Shown here: in pieces, positions 38,439-51,500 of the stretch
Position numbering within the stretch: the first letter of the stretch is position 1
How the letters are laid out: every line of letters starts with the position of its first letter
Assembly (NCBI GenBank): GCA_034509425.1
Contig: JAVTVJ010000846.1
Coordinates: forward strand, 1-64,000
DNA length: 64,000 nucleotides
Direction: 5' to 3'
DNA from: Eopsaltria australis
Lineage: Eukaryota; Chordata; Aves; Passeriformes; Petroicidae
Notes under the pieces: generated by a model
The model's input: the letters and a program-made list of their open reading frames with translations, nothing else
The model's database searches: none
What the model was told of the DNA's origin: nothing
Program-made: the position numbers and the translations under genes

Positions 38439-41400
38439 GAACTGATAGCAGTAATATACTGAAGAGCATTAAAAATGTCTTTCAATAGAATGTCAGCCTT
38501 GTGTTGCAGTGCTGTCTTTAAATGGCTGGTTAAAATCTGCAGTAGTGGTGTGCCATAATGATATATTTTTTTACATGAAACACTTACTGTTCTGGCAAGA
38601 GTTTGCCTCTGTGAGCTCCTTGCACTTTTAATGACTTTTTCTTCTATTGTTCACTCTTACTCCTTTCCTCTGTCCCAAACTTTCCTTGGAAATTGCTTTG
38701 GTGTGTTAGTTACTGTGGAAAAAAGAACATTAAAAATGCTGTGAGTAATGCTTTTTATCTGTTGTCATGCTAAAAACAGGTGAGGGTCCCTTCAGTATCT
38801 TGTATGGTCTGTCATGTAGTATGCCATGAGCATAGACTGTTACATTCCCTCTAATGCTGCACTGTTCTTAAAATTATGGTCTCCCTGGATGCCAGTGTTG
38901 AGGATTCCCCATCATTACTGTGGAAGTAATAACTGGGCATTCTTCAGGAAGGTTTGTTTGTTTACAGGTTTCTTTCTTTCTATTCTTTATAGAAATGGTA
39001 TGTTGTTGACAGTTTGCCTTGAACCATTACTTTGCCCTGTTTATTTTTTCCTCCCAGACTGGTTTTACCTGTTAGAAGTAACAAGGAGGCCAACTGAGAA
39101 AAGAATTGTTTTTCCTTCAATAGGACTTGCCACTTATGAAGAAAATGTTATTGACCAATTAAAACTTTGTCTAACAGCTTTTTTTTTAACACAAATACGA
39201 AGTCAGTATGAAATCAGATTTTCTAAACCAAAGAAGTGAATTCTAAAAGGCTTCTTACTTGTTAACTGCTTGTTTTTGTATGTAGGGCAAAATATGCCTA
39301 GTCTAAGGTAAGACAGATCATATTTATTTAGTCTTTGGTTTACCTACCTCTTATTTAGTAAATAAATAATTTTGGATGATTAGTTTTATATTAGTCTTTC
39401 TGTATTTTCATAGTGCAGAACTATTACATGTTCAGTGGTTTCAAGAGAGGTAGGTTGCCATGAGCATGTAAATGTGGGGAATAGTATGAGCTATGAATTG
39501 GTTGTTTCAGAAAGATGCATTGAACCCATACATATCAAAAGTAATTATTAATTAAAGACAGGAGGAAGCTTTGAAATGGAACTGGACATGAAGAATTTTC
39601 ATGTGACTAGTGTGATACTGTCTCATTTGTTGGTTCTGTGCAGAAAAAAATAAGGACCTTTCAAGGGCTGGATCCCTCGGGTGAAATAAATAAATGTAAC
39701 TGAAGGGCTGCAGAGCAAAACTCAGGCAGTTGCAGATGGGAGTGTAAAAAAAAAAATATGATAAAGATGTTTAAAGGCTTTCTGCTTTAAGGTCACGGCT
39801 GGCACTTGCGGTGTTTACTGTCACACTTGGTGAGCTGTTCTTTCCTTGACAGAATTGTGTGCTTTCCTGCTGTCCCCTTCTTTACAGCTCCCTCTCATGC
39901 TATCAGCAACCTGATAAGGAAAACCTAGTATTTCTCCTTACAAACTTGCTGTGGTTTCCTTCTCGTTTCTCTTGCTGCCCTCCTATGTATTATTCCAGGC
40001 AGGTACAAGTATTGCAGGGGAGCTTGTGATGGCTTCCTACAAACTGAAAATGCAAAAACTGGAGGTGTTCCAGTGAAAGACGTGATTGTTCTTAAAGCTA
40101 GACTCTGTTCTATTAGCAGCAACAACAATTTAAAAATTCACCCTGTCTCCTTTCAGTAAGCTGTAAATGGTGCCTTTATCATATTCCCCTGTTTTCATCA
40201 GTCTTTGAAACTTTTAACTGAGAAGCAAATTGCTCGTATAAGAGTAATTGTTTATGACTATTAGTTTGTGTTGAGCTTGATTTGAAGAACAACCTAGTTC
40301 TAAGTTGCTTGAGGAAATACACTAAAGAAAACCATTTCAGTATTAATAGGGGCAAAAAAGAATTGACTCCAAATGACCAACATTGCCAAAATAAAGCTCT
40401 ATAGTCTTACCACTTCAGAAATAATGTGCAAAACTGCATCACAAAGACATGAATAAAATAACCTTTTTAACAGAGTCAGGACATACGCATTCAGGGTTTG
40501 AAAATGTACACGAAAGTCAAATTCAGACTTTGAAGAGGATTGTTACAGGTCTTGAAACTAAACCCTAAGGCGCTTGGGAGGGGTTTGAGGCAGAATTGAT
40601 ATGGGAAGATTATGAGGAAATGAAAAAAGGATTTCAGCCTTACTGAGGCTATGTTAATGGTGAATGTTTTTCTTTGTGTGGCAGGAGTTATTTGCAGCTC
40701 AAATTTCTCAGGATTTGAAAGTGCAAAACATAATTGCTGCATTAAAATCAGCGTCAAAGTCCCCAGAAGTGTCTGTTCTGGTAGGGGGGAATGGAGGAAG
40801 AGTGCTTCTCTTAAGTTCAGTGCCCCAATGAGATAAAGGCTTTGATACAAAATTCACTAATGGAGGCAGCTTCCTCTGTAGGTTGTCTTTGTTTAAAACT
40901 TTTTGCTTCTTGTAGGTTGTTTTATTTCAAAAAATGAGGCTGGCAGATGTGTAAATACCTCTCACTTCCTTTGATAGCTGGAGACTGTCCTCCAGTTGCT
41001 ACAGCTGTAAGTGTATGTAAGTGTGTATGAGCACAACCTCTCTCTTGGTTTGCACACACCTTAGTCCTCTCCCCTCCTCATTTCTGGTTGCCACATGACT
41101 TTAGTCATCATCAAGAGGAAATAGTGTGGCTACAGTAGAGATTTAATGTGCAAAACAAGTCCTAAAGATACACCCAGAAAGAAGTCCTAAAAATACACTC
41201 AGAAATGATAATTTTCTACTTACAGCTTGCAGGATTGAAAGAAGTGATAGCTTTTCAAAGCCTTTAAGGCAGAAAAACCGAATCAAAATACCCGTGTATT
41301 TCACTGAATGGATCTTCTATAATAACATATGTATGTAATAAGATACGTAAGAATAACAGTGAAGTTTTTTCTTATGAAGTACTTGAGATTAAAATACTAG

Positions 41401-42582
41401 TAGTGGGCTTGGTTGTGATTTCGTGCCTACATATGCTTGTTATGGCACAGCATGTTGTGTCATGACATGGCATACTTTTGACTTTTTGTTCATGATTTGC
41501 CTCTTTTTTTTACCCTTTTTTCACCTTTCTTCTTAAATAGTAGTCTGAGCTTTGGAGCAAGCCTAGTTAAATTCAGATGCTAACACCTGTAATTTTTTTT
41601 TTCTCTTCCTGTGGTTTCATATGCTTAAAGTGATTGTCAGAGAGCGTTGTTACCACATTTCCTGTTTAAAGCCACAGTGAATGGTACACAGTCAAAGGAT
41701 ATAGAAAGTTCACCCTTAAAAGGAGCTATATAGATGCTTTTTTAAAAAGAGCAGGCTGTTCTCAAGCTGTGTAATTAATAAGTAGTTTTATTCTAACTGA
41801 CTCTCCACAGCATAGTGAATATTCCTGTTTGGATCAGTTAAGGTAAATGCTGTCTAACCTGCTTTGTATCAATAAATGTGAAAAGCTCTGAGGGAAATCG
41901 ATGTCTTAGTTTACCTTTCCTCCTTTCCTGCTCTGTATATTTCTCACAGAAAAGCTGATACTGCTTTAGTAAGAAAAATGGATGATACTGTAAGAGAATG
42001 TGCTTTGTCCACTGTTCATTAATGCAGCGCTTGCACTTACTGCCTTTGTGACTGGTATTTAACAATAAGCAGTAGTTTTGGTTTTTGCATTAGACCAGCC
42101 ACTGTGAAATAAATCTGAGAGTAATTTAGAAATTACCTTATTGATGTTTCACTTTAAATTTTAAACAACGTATTTTTTTTAAATCTTGATTTTTTTAATG
42201 CTTAGAATTTCTATAAATGTTATGAAGTTGATATCATAACTAAGGTATAAAAGCCTTGAGAGTTGTTCAGCATGATAATCCTCTGTGTTTTTGTAATGTG
42301 AATTATCCACTCTGAAATAAGTTGCATTCAGAGTTCAGAAAGTTAATGTGGCAAAAGCAAATTTATGTTTCACCACTCATTGCTCTGATAAATTCCTGGT
42401 TCAGTGTAATTATCTTGTCTTTTCCATGTGACTTCTATGGTATTTTGCCACTCTGAGCACCATAAACTGAGCAACGAGCCAAAGGGTGGTGTAGCTGTTA
42501 CCTGTGTTCAGCCTCTGTTGTGCTCTTCACCTGGCAAGTCTGCGCAGACAGATGCAGCAATGCTGCGGATGGTGCTGTGTTG
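38439..42582. other. Non-coding unique sequence
   Basis: This holds the longest open frame of the window (38826-39239, +, 137 codons). It has no recognisable domain, and I do not call it a gene. A 25-bp tandem duplication is listed separately. Otherwise nothing was identified. Confidence 0.45.
41157..41206. repeat. 25-bp tandem duplication
   Basis: Two adjacent 25-mers starting AAGTCCTAAA (41157-41181 and 41182-41206) that differ at about three positions. Confidence 0.8.
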
Positions 42583-42760
42583 GGGTGGTGAGACACCGCC
42601 ACTGGTTGCCTAGAGAAAGTGTGAATGCCCCATCCCTGACAGTGTTCAAGGCCAGGTTGAATGGGGCCCTGAGCAACCTGGGCTGGTGGAAGGGAGGCTG
42701 GAACAAGTCAATTTCTAAAGTCCCTTTCAACCCAGACTGTTCTATAATTCTGTGATTCAA
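42583..42760 (+). mobile_element. CR1 LINE, 3'-terminal fragment
   Basis: Recognisable CR1 blocks are CCATCCCTGACAGTGTTCAA, GGCCAGGTTGAATGGGGCCC, GAGCAACCTGGGCTGGTGG, a CCCTTTCAACCCAGACTG segment and a TTCTATAATTCTGTGATTC tail. This is a different CR1 subfamily from the copies at 7540 and 48221. Homology may start slightly earlier, near 42570. Confidence 0.92.
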
Positions 42761-45591
42761 ATCTTAATCCTATGAAAAAGCAGAGAACTACCTGTGAAAT
42801 ACTACATGTATTTTGAGACCTCATTAATTGCAGCTAGGCTTGGGGTGCAGTTGGAACTTTGCAGAAAAAATTTCCTGTGAGATTGCTAGTGTGCTGATAT
42901 TACATAATTACCTGTGTAGAAGCTGTAGGTCACAATGGTATGTTTTTTGTTCTTTCTTTATAACCGATAATTTGGAAAAGAGAAGCAGAATTTTCATGTT
43001 TCATCTTGTTCTTTAAACAAGCAACTGGCAGTGTAAGAGAAGTTCTAGTGTGTTGTCATTAACATCACAGCACCAATACACCTTTTTGCTTTCAGCTTAA
43101 TTGCTTTTTCTTTGGTGCAACAGATTTATACCTGATATTTATATCAACTAGGTTCCTGTAAGAATCATTTGTTTAGCAGTCTGGGAAGGCATATGAAATT
43201 CCAGAACTCTAACAAATACTGCTAAGCATTTGTTTGCCTTTTGAGTGGTGCAGTTCATGCCAGTTGTCTCCAGACCTACTGATTTGTCAACTGTGTGTTT
43301 TAATTAAATGTCAACAGATTGAAAAAGCGTTGTTAGCAGTCACAGAACCACCAAACTAAAGGCAAATGTAGCACTTCACAGACTATAGAACTAAAAATGC
43401 CTTTATAAGGTTATTAGAGATTATTATTTACAATCATTAGCCTGGCTTTGTCACTCAGAAGCTTTAGATCTAAGGCAGGGAGTCACTTTTGACTGTCCTG
43501 GAGGTCCCACATCCTGCTTGCAGAGTGGCTGTGTAGAGCAAGACTTCTGCACCCTTGGGTGTTCTGTAACCAGGAAGAGCTCTCCAGGCTCACAGGTGCC
43601 CACACAAGCCCTTCAGGTTTGTTCTTCAGCTCAGCACAGCGCTTGGGGCAGCCGTGAGCTGGAGGAGTGTGCCAGCTATCTGTGAGTAAACACAGAGACA
43701 GATCAACAAAAGGAATTTCCCTGCCCTTCAGTGTGTGTCTTCTGTACTTGGGTGTGACAGCCAGATTGAAGTTAACCCTCTGTGAGAACAGGAATTTGCT
43801 GTGTCAGTTCTGGACTTCATCAAAAAGAGATTGTAAGGAAGCAAGGAGTGTCATGGTTTCAGGAGTCACAAATCAGAATATTAGAGCACTTGCAGAGCAA
43901 GATAAACCCACTGCACGATACTTATTCACTGCTTCAGCAGCTTACAATACATCAAACTTCAAAATGCTAACTTTGAGTATTTGATTCCTCAGTTTGTCAA
44001 AATCTGAACAGCTGCATTTGGGGTGCATTGCTACATTTCAGAACAACTTCAAGCCTGTCTTAGAAGTAAATCAGATCTTAAGGAGATATAAGATGTACAG
44101 ACACTGGACTAGAATTGTCAAATGTTACATGCTTAACAGGAGTTAACTGTCTTTTACTTCTGATTTTGTAACATACTGAACCAAATTTAGAAAAGAATTG
44201 TGTAGCATGCAAATTCTGAGCCTGCAGAGAACAGCAGAGTATTTTTCTGTCAAGGTTTTCTTTGTTAATCTTGCTATTAAAAGTTAATGAAATTTTCAGT
44301 CATCAGAATAATTGAGAAAATGGTGTGAAGCCACCTAATTATGGAATGAGAACTTCCTGAGACTTTTCTATTCGTTCTTGGGTTTCACACTACTGGTTGT
44401 TGAATCCTGAGTTTTATTGCAGTTTCTTGATTCATTCATGGGATTTAGATGGTGATCTTTAAAGCAGGAAGGACGTTATTTAAGTAGTGAAAATACGTCA
44501 TGTTAGCACTGTTGTAAGACCTTCTTTTTAAAAGATTGTATAGAAGTATTTTTGTCAGAGTGGGGATTGTTTGCTTGTTTAGGTTTCTTTCTTGCCCTCA
44601 AGGTATCCTGTTTAATAAATATATTTTTATATGGTGTTAGCAATAGGATAAGCTAGGAAAGCATATCCCCCCTTCCTATTCTGATCTTTTAGCAAGGAAT
44701 GCCAGAAACAGGCATATAGGCCTGATTTTGACACTATCAAGAATTATGAAGGAATATGCCTGTAAAAACTTCTGAATACTCATTATCTTGCTTTCTCTGC
44801 AAGTAACGTTTACGATATGTGGCAAGATAAGTGAAGTCTCACAGGAATTTTTACTGCACTTCTACTGAAAGAAACCTGAATGGACGTCTACCAACAAACA
44901 TTATTTGAGCAAAGGAATGGTTGGAATCCGGAGCCTCATTTCTTCCACTTGAGGAGTTTTAGAGGTTTAAGGAAAAAATTTCAAGCTCTACAAGTAATAC
45001 CCTGTTTTGAAGTCAACTGTAAATGAAGCATAGGGTTAGAGGAGGGTGGAAGGCAAATACATTGTGTTGACCAGGTCCAGCCATTTTGGAAATTTTTCAT
45101 ATATAGAAATGGATTTGTTTCCTTGACATTTAGGAGAGCATACCTTTGATAGACAATTGTGTAACAGGATTGGGTTTAAACACCATTTAAATCTTACACT
45201 GTAAATGGACTGAGTAACTTTTCCATTGACAAATATAATGTGCTAATAGGCACAATTCCCTAAGAAGTGTAAAGGGGTGTATGAACAATTATCACTTTCT
45301 GAAATGACATTTAAAAGTTAGAAACAAACTGAGATGACTGCCAAAAGACTGGACACCAGTTCTTGATATCACTTCATCTAACCAAAGCTGGAATATGAGT
45401 CTCATATGGATTTATGGTATATGCCATTTTTGATAGTCACTGTAGAAAAAAAAAGCGCATGACTTGTTTGCTAATGTCTCTTCAGTCTGTGATTCAGGAT
45501 ATTACCAAGAAATCAGTGGAGTGGCTGGCTGGCTTGGAACTTGAGAGTCCTTATATTCTCTCTTTTTGATTAGTGTTCTTCTGTTTTTCAG
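42761..45591. other. Presumed CDC42SE2 5'UTR intron, 3' part
   Basis: This leads into the splice acceptor at 45590-45591. A GC-richer stretch at about 43460-43670 is unassigned. No other exon was seen. It is called intron because the exon at 45592 begins with a good acceptor site and has 5'UTR on it. Confidence 0.6.
45557..45591 (+). promoter_or_regulatory. CDC42SE2: Splice acceptor of the CDC42SE2 start-codon exon
   Basis: A pyrimidine-rich tract (CTCTCTTTTTG, then TTCTTCTGTTTTTCAG) ends in AG at 45590-45591, directly before the 5'UTR segment. It shows that the start codon lies on an internal exon and that at least one non-coding exon precedes it. Confidence 0.8.
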
Positions 45592-45859
45592 GTTCAGATA
45601 ACGCTAGGGACCAAAGAAGCACACGTAATATTTCTCTGGTGCTGGGATCAACCTTCTGGAAGAAGACTCTAAAGTAACTTTTTGCCTTCAAGCTCTTACT
45701 TCTGGGACTGACTTGTCTTTGGAGAAGAGCTCAACAGAAAAGAAAATTTCCACATTGGAGCCATTAAAAATAAACCTGTTAGAAGAACTTACTACCTGCA
45801 GACACTTAAAAAGGTTGAGTCCTGCTTTTGATCCGAGTTCCCACTTCAGACTGTAAACA
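45592..45859 (+). other. CDC42SE2: CDC42SE2 5'UTR segment
   Basis: These 268 exonic nucleotides lie between the acceptor and the start codon. No ATG occurs in the segment in any frame, as expected for a genuine leader and unlikely by chance in 268 bases. An in-frame TAA at 45854-45856 stands two codons before the start, so translation cannot begin further upstream in this frame. The exon boundary is inferred from splice consensus only. Confidence 0.8.
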
Positions 45860-45913
45860 ATGAGTGAATTTTGGTTGTGTTTCAACTGCTGTATTGCAGA
45901 ACAGCCTCAGCCT
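45860..45913 (+). CDS. CDC42SE2: CDC42SE2 (CDC42 small effector 2 / SPEC2), first coding exon
   Basis: The 18 codons read MSEFWLCFNCCIAEQPQP, which I recognise as the N-terminus of CDC42SE2, a vertebrate protein of about 84 residues. The paralogue CDC42SE1 also starts MSEFW but then diverges, so this is the second family member. The protein binds GTP-loaded CDC42 through a CRIB motif encoded on the next exon and acts at the plasma membrane in actin organisation and T-cell signalling. Cys10 and Cys11 are visible here; in SPEC1 the matching cysteines are needed for membrane targeting, probably by palmitoylation. The start is fixed by an in-frame TAA six bases upstream and by the family start. 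The exon ends after a complete codon (phase 0) at a strong GTAAGT donor. The remaining coding exons were not found, so the gene is partial here. Confidence 0.95.
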
Positions 45914-45919
45914 GTAAGT
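45914..45919 (+). promoter_or_regulatory. CDC42SE2: Splice donor of the CDC42SE2 first coding exon
   Basis: CCT|GTAAGT matches the donor consensus and falls exactly where the family's known N-terminal block ends, before the basic KR-rich segment. Confidence 0.9.
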
Positions 45920-48220
45920 ATGAATATTGGCACTGCTTTGTTTTTATATAATTAACTAAATTTTCCACAGTTTTTAGTTTTCTTACGTTTCTTTTTTTCT
46001 AAATTAGGGCTGTTTGGCCAGGCTTGGTGAGAATTAAGCAATTAACTGATATCCTGCTGTCATTTGCCTGACTTTGTCAAAGTCTTTGGAAAGAGCCTAT
46101 ATTTGTTGGAATTGAAAAGGAGGGGAAGGGAAAAGAATGATGAGTATGCAAACTATCATTCTAGAGTAAATAACTTTTCAGTGGAGATACGTAAATGTCC
46201 TCACTTTTATGTGACTTAAGCCCTGCCTTTGGGTGGGGCTAGAAAACGTCCTCCACCACCTTAATTTAAGAAAAGATTTCATCTTTAATTGTTCAGTTAA
46301 TTTTTAGATTAAATCTCAGAAGAGTGAAGGGATGCACTCACATTATAAATACTTTTTTTAAAACAGAATTTAAAATGGCTGTTGTGTGGAAAAAGTATGT
46401 AGCAAATAGATAAAAGAACATTTCAAAGCATGTGTTAGGAAAACAGAAAATACGGAAATACTCTTTGCTTTCATATATTTTTAAGTACCTTTAGGGTATG
46501 TTTCTGTCTGGTGCTGCAGGAGGAAATTCTGCCTGCATGAAGGTGGAATTAACCAGGAATATGGTTAGGATTGTGAGAAAGATCATTGTATGGTGTGACA
46601 TCCAGATCAAGGTAAATTAGTGTATAGAACAGACAGTGGTCATACGGTAGATTTACAACTACATTAAAAAAACCCGAACAATTACTACTGATAGTATTAC
46701 AGTAACCAAGGGAAACCCAGAGTGAATAAAGAAACCTCACATTAGTATGCTCAGCTGCTAATATTTGGCTTTAGTGAAGCCAAAGGATTGAAAAAAAAGC
46801 CTCACATTTTAGGCGTTTCCGTTGCACAAAGCCTGAATGCCAGACTGATCCTTGAATGCCATGCAAATATTAAAGCATGACCATTAACATTTTGAAATAA
46901 TGAGTGCAACTTTATCTCAGTCTTAGTCAAGCAGAGCTGTGGGAGATGAACTCTGAGATACCAACATGGGAAGCTGTGATCCTCCTCTCTTACTTGAATG
47001 CCATACAATCCTTTAAAATGCTAGCTGTACCCATAAAGAGCAAAGTTATTTGTCTCAGTTTTTGAACATATATTTGAATAAGATGTGACAGTTCAAAACA
47101 ATTCAGCTAGAAAAATGGCATGTTCTGTTTGTTTTTGAGAATCCTGAGGCTCAGTCCTTACAAAGTCTTGACTCGAGTTCCATGATATGTTTCTGTTACT
47201 GCCCAAGAAATCCACATATGTTAATACAGCTGACTGTGGGTAATGACTCATGAAGCAGGTGGAGACTGTACGTGGAAAGTGGACGAAAGGGAAGCAACCC
47301 ACTATGTTTCTGCTGATATGGTGGTGTGCATTGGCTTGATAATGAAAACCATCCTTGTGTTTAAGATACTGACAGCATGTTTTTGAGCACTAACCTAGTT
47401 TCTGAAGTGTGCCTTTCAAATGTTACAGGAGACTTGCTTGTTATAAAGTGCCAGAATTTTTCAGGATATGTCTCAGAAGAAAACTGTGTGCCCTTCTTGG
47501 CATGCTTGACGAAAGGCACTTAGTTGTCATTTCCCTGCAGTTCCTCATCTCATTTTGCTGTGTTGTATTGTACAGCCATTTTTCTACCATGCTCTGTTGC
47601 ACTAAGGGGAATGTTTTATCAGACACTTGTACCTCTGAGTAAGTACAGGAATGTTTTCCATTTCTGACACATAGCAAAGCATGTACTGTAAGTCTGAGGC
47701 AAACTGATAAATGAGACAAGTGGTAAGGAAGCAGTTTTTCCCTGTCTCTGCAGGTGTTGTATTGATTGCATGTTTGAGAGATTTACATGCTGAAAACAGG
47801 GTAGATTTTGGTCCTGAAATAGTTAAATATTTCTACATTGTATCATAAACTAAGTGAAACAGGCAAACTTGGATAAAAGTTAGGTGTCAGTCCTGTGCTG
47901 AGCATTCAACTTGTCAGGTGAGTCCAGTTTCTGAGGAGAAGTGCCTAATCTTCCCAATTTCATTCCTTTTGTGGGCCTTCTTTCATTTTAACTCCTCCAT
48001 CTCAACTCTTTCATGGCCTGCCTAACAGTGTCCCAGCCATTTCATGTTCAGCCATTACATGCTGAGTGGTCTCCTTCTGTGGAAGGACTGGTATGGTCTT
48101 GTAGCAACACCAACAACCACCAGCCTCTCAAAATAGACCTTGAAAGCAGGAAGTTAATTTGCTACTTGTTATGATCCATGTTTAAAGTGCTCCTTCTGGT
48201 TTTAAACTTATATTTATTAC
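45920..48220. other. CDC42SE2 intron, proximal part
   Basis: AT-rich intronic sequence. No exon for the basic/CRIB segment and no repeat was recognised. Confidence 0.65.
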
Positions 48221-48545
48221 AGAATATCCTGAGTCAGAAGTGAACCAAAATGATCAGGGAGTCCAGCTCCTGACCCTGTGCAGGACAGCCCCAAAATTCA
48301 CTCCATGTGCCCGAGAGCATTGTCCAAATGCTCCTTGAAATCTTGTCAGGCTGATACTGTGATCACTTCCCTGGGGAGCCTGTTCCAGTGCCCAGTCCCC
48401 CTCTGGTGAAGGAAGGATCTTTTCCTATATCCAGCCCACACTTTTCCTGACACATCTTCCTGTGTTCCCTCGGATCCTGTCACTGTTCATCAGAGAAAGG
48501 AGGATCAGCACAGCAGGAGAATCTTGTCCACACCAAGACAGTTGT
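48221..48545 (-). mobile_element. CR1 LINE, about 325-bp 3' fragment, inverted
   Basis: The inverted CR1 3' end starts at GAATATCCTGAGTCAGAAG. Blocks such as GAGTCCAGCTCCTGACCCTG, GAGAGCATTGTCCAAATGCT, CACTTCCCTGGGGAGCCTGT, CCAGTGCCCAGTCCCCCTCT and TTCCCTCGGATCCTGTCACT follow. It seems to be the same CR1 type as 7540-7966. The GC-rich continuation to about 48700 could be more diverged CR1 or flank. Confidence 0.92.
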
Positions 48546-51500
48546 CTGGCTGTCCTGTTCCAGGGCCTCATGCCTGTTGTATAAGGGCACTTGGGAAGGT
48601 GAGGCAGCCTGGGAGGGAATTTGTTTGACACCAGAAGTAGTAGTAGCCTGCTTCCATTCTCCCCTGTGTCTCCTAGGTCTCCTCTTTCTGCCAGGGGGCA
48701 TTCTCTGAAATTATTTTTTTTCTCATTACCTTTGGCAGGTGCTGATACCTGAGGCACCTTTAATGTCATGGATAGTGACATAAATGTTAACCTCCTAGAG
48801 AGGAAAATAAAAAGGAAGTTTTAGTAGTTGTGTGTTTCTGTGGTATTTATAGCATCCATTGAGCTAAGGAGTTTCCTTCTCTCTTGAAATCCAGGATACC
48901 AGAATTGTCTTGCTTTCTGCTGCTAAAATTCTAGTATACTATATTTGAAATGGTCAAATACAGCATATCTATTCTTTTCAGCTATAGTGCACTTAACATG
49001 AGAACTGTACATGTACAGGTCCTTTCAGTCAGTTTTATAGAAGAGCAATAAGAACACACTACTTTGCAAATTTCACTGCCATTCCTTCTCTAATAGCATA
49101 CTCCAGAGCAGAACAGTTAACAGTATTTCAGTTATATGCTAGTGTTCTTTGAGGTTACTTAAATCAAAGACAGTGTTCAAGTATTACCATCATTTTTTAG
49201 TAAAATGTGTCTTGGCACAGTTTTTAGTCTTTTGTCAATGCTATCTGGATGCACCCTGCTGCTGTGAAATAAAACAGGTGTCTTGGAAAGCAGTGTTCTA
49301 CTCTCTCGCCTAAGTGCTACTTTGGTTGCTAAATATTTCACTTGGTGTATCCAAAATGGCAGTGCTTATGATCACGTAAAGCACACATTGGAAGCTGTTC
49401 TCTAAGCTTCTCTGAAACAGAGTGATAAAACAAAGAAAACAGGTACTCAAAGAAACAAAACAAATTAGGGATGTAGCTGAAGAAAGCATCTTTCTGATGG
49501 TGGCTTCTTAATAGCGTGAGGCTCTCACCTCAGGAGAATCCAAACAAAAGTCAAGGGAGAGTGTTCTTGTATCACCGTCTAGGTTTTTTTTTTTTTTTGA
49601 TTCATAATATATTTTATCATAATTAAGACTTCGGACAACTAGTTGCTTTCGTATCTGTTTTTGTGATACCAAGGAAGAGATACTAATCTATTAATAACTA
49701 TGTTCAGATTTTCTTGGTGGTTTAAGTAGCCTGAATTCAGCCTCTTATGATCTGACCATCATCTTGGGAAAAGTAGCACTTTCTGTGATTGCACCAGTTT
49801 TCCTACACCTCCCACTGACATCCTTTATAGGTTCTGCAAGCTGATTTTGTGTTTCTCAGTGCAAGATCAGTCATTTTTCGCATGCTTCCTCTGTGCTATC
49901 ATCTCATCCACTGCTGTGTTTCAGTAAACTCTGCCAAATTCCCACTACCAAATGGATTGCTTGATAACAGAAGTTTAGAAATCTTGCAGGTTTTCAGAGA
50001 AAAGTGTCCATGGTTTCTTTCTTAGGCTAAGCTTGTTGCCTACACCAGGAATCTGTTATTTTCCTATACTGCTTTCTTCCTGGTCTGTCCATTTTTAACT
50101 TGCAAAGTTAATTTTTGGTCTGAGAAGCCTTTGGTCATGATCTAGTGCACTCCCACTTGATTTGGGCCAAAGCTCAGTACAGCTGAGCTTTTCAGTTTGC
50201 TTTGACCTTGCAGTAAAATTTCTGCTCTGCTACAAAAGAATAAACTATACTCTGACTTCTGCCTCCTGGCTTCCTTCCCTAGTTAATTCGTTGATGTTTT
50301 GTTGCTTGTCTCTTGTTTAGATGATTTCCATTTTGTGTTTTGTCAAGGGGCTGTTAGAGTTGTGTTGCATGCTATGCCATAAATGTTTAAAGTGGTTTGG
50401 GAAATGAAGTTTGTTTAGTGTCTCTTTTGATGTATGAAAGAGGACTGACAGGTAGGTATTTAGAGTGGGGAGGCCCGCCTTTAAAGAGAGACAGGAAAAA
50501 GCCTGCACATACTGCTGTGTAACTGAATGCTAGATGATTCAGAAGACATAAACTATCTTAACCCTGGTTACTTAAGGAAATTACCTACTGGTGGATATTG
50601 TCAGCCCTAGCTTCCTTTCTGGAGAAGGAGTCATAGATACAGCTAAGGATACATCTAACGCTGCAATTTGTGCTACTTTTAAAAAAGAGAATGAAACATT
50701 CAGTGTGACTTACAGCTGCAGAATAGATCACCCCCAGCAGGCACACATACCACCTTGTATCTTGAAGAAGTGCTGGTTCAGGTTCCGTGTTCAGTACAGC
50801 AGTGCTGTGCAAGTGCAGCTTCAGGCTTAAAATGTCTAAAGCTTAGGCTCTCTTTTTCATTGAATTTAATCAGTCTACCGCATTCAGTAAGCCTATGAAA
50901 GACTCATGTAAAAGATGACAACCTTAGAGAGCCCTCAGATTTCAGAGTTATCCTACTGAGTTACGTTTTGAGCTGCCAGTTTAGATGCTTCAAATTCTTT
51001 CTTTTTCCTACCCAGTGCTGTTGTTAGAAGTAGCTTGAGGGAACACCTTATCAAAGGGGGCAGAATCAAATAAGCAGCAAAATGCTTGGCTTTTATTTAT
51101 AAAACCTGATCTGCTTGTATAGCTTTCAGCCTGATAGAGCTGCTTTAGGCTTTCCTTTTACCTTTAAATTAGCTGCCCCATATCTTAAAATTTGTGTGCG
51201 GTTCAAGTATTAAAGTGTTTACATGGAAAACAAAGGAGGCATTTTGTGTTTATGTATAAATATCTGACAGAAAATTAACTGAATATATTATGATTTTTTA
51301 TTATGGTTGTGAAATTTATAGCTCTTCATTAGCTGCATTGATGCTATTTATTTAATGTGAAACTATTTGATGACATGGAAAATAGCTCTTTGGGGGAGGT
51401 TGGAAACAAGAATTATGCCAGCTTTCTGTTGATGAGAATGTGTCTTGCCATTATCAACATACTTGAAGAAGGACGTAATATGCTTTTAATATCTGTGGGC

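Noticed and set aside
48425..48781. 118-codon minus-strand frame
   Set aside because: It overlaps the inverted CR1 copy and its GC-rich flank; the sequence is CR1 3' region and not a host gene.
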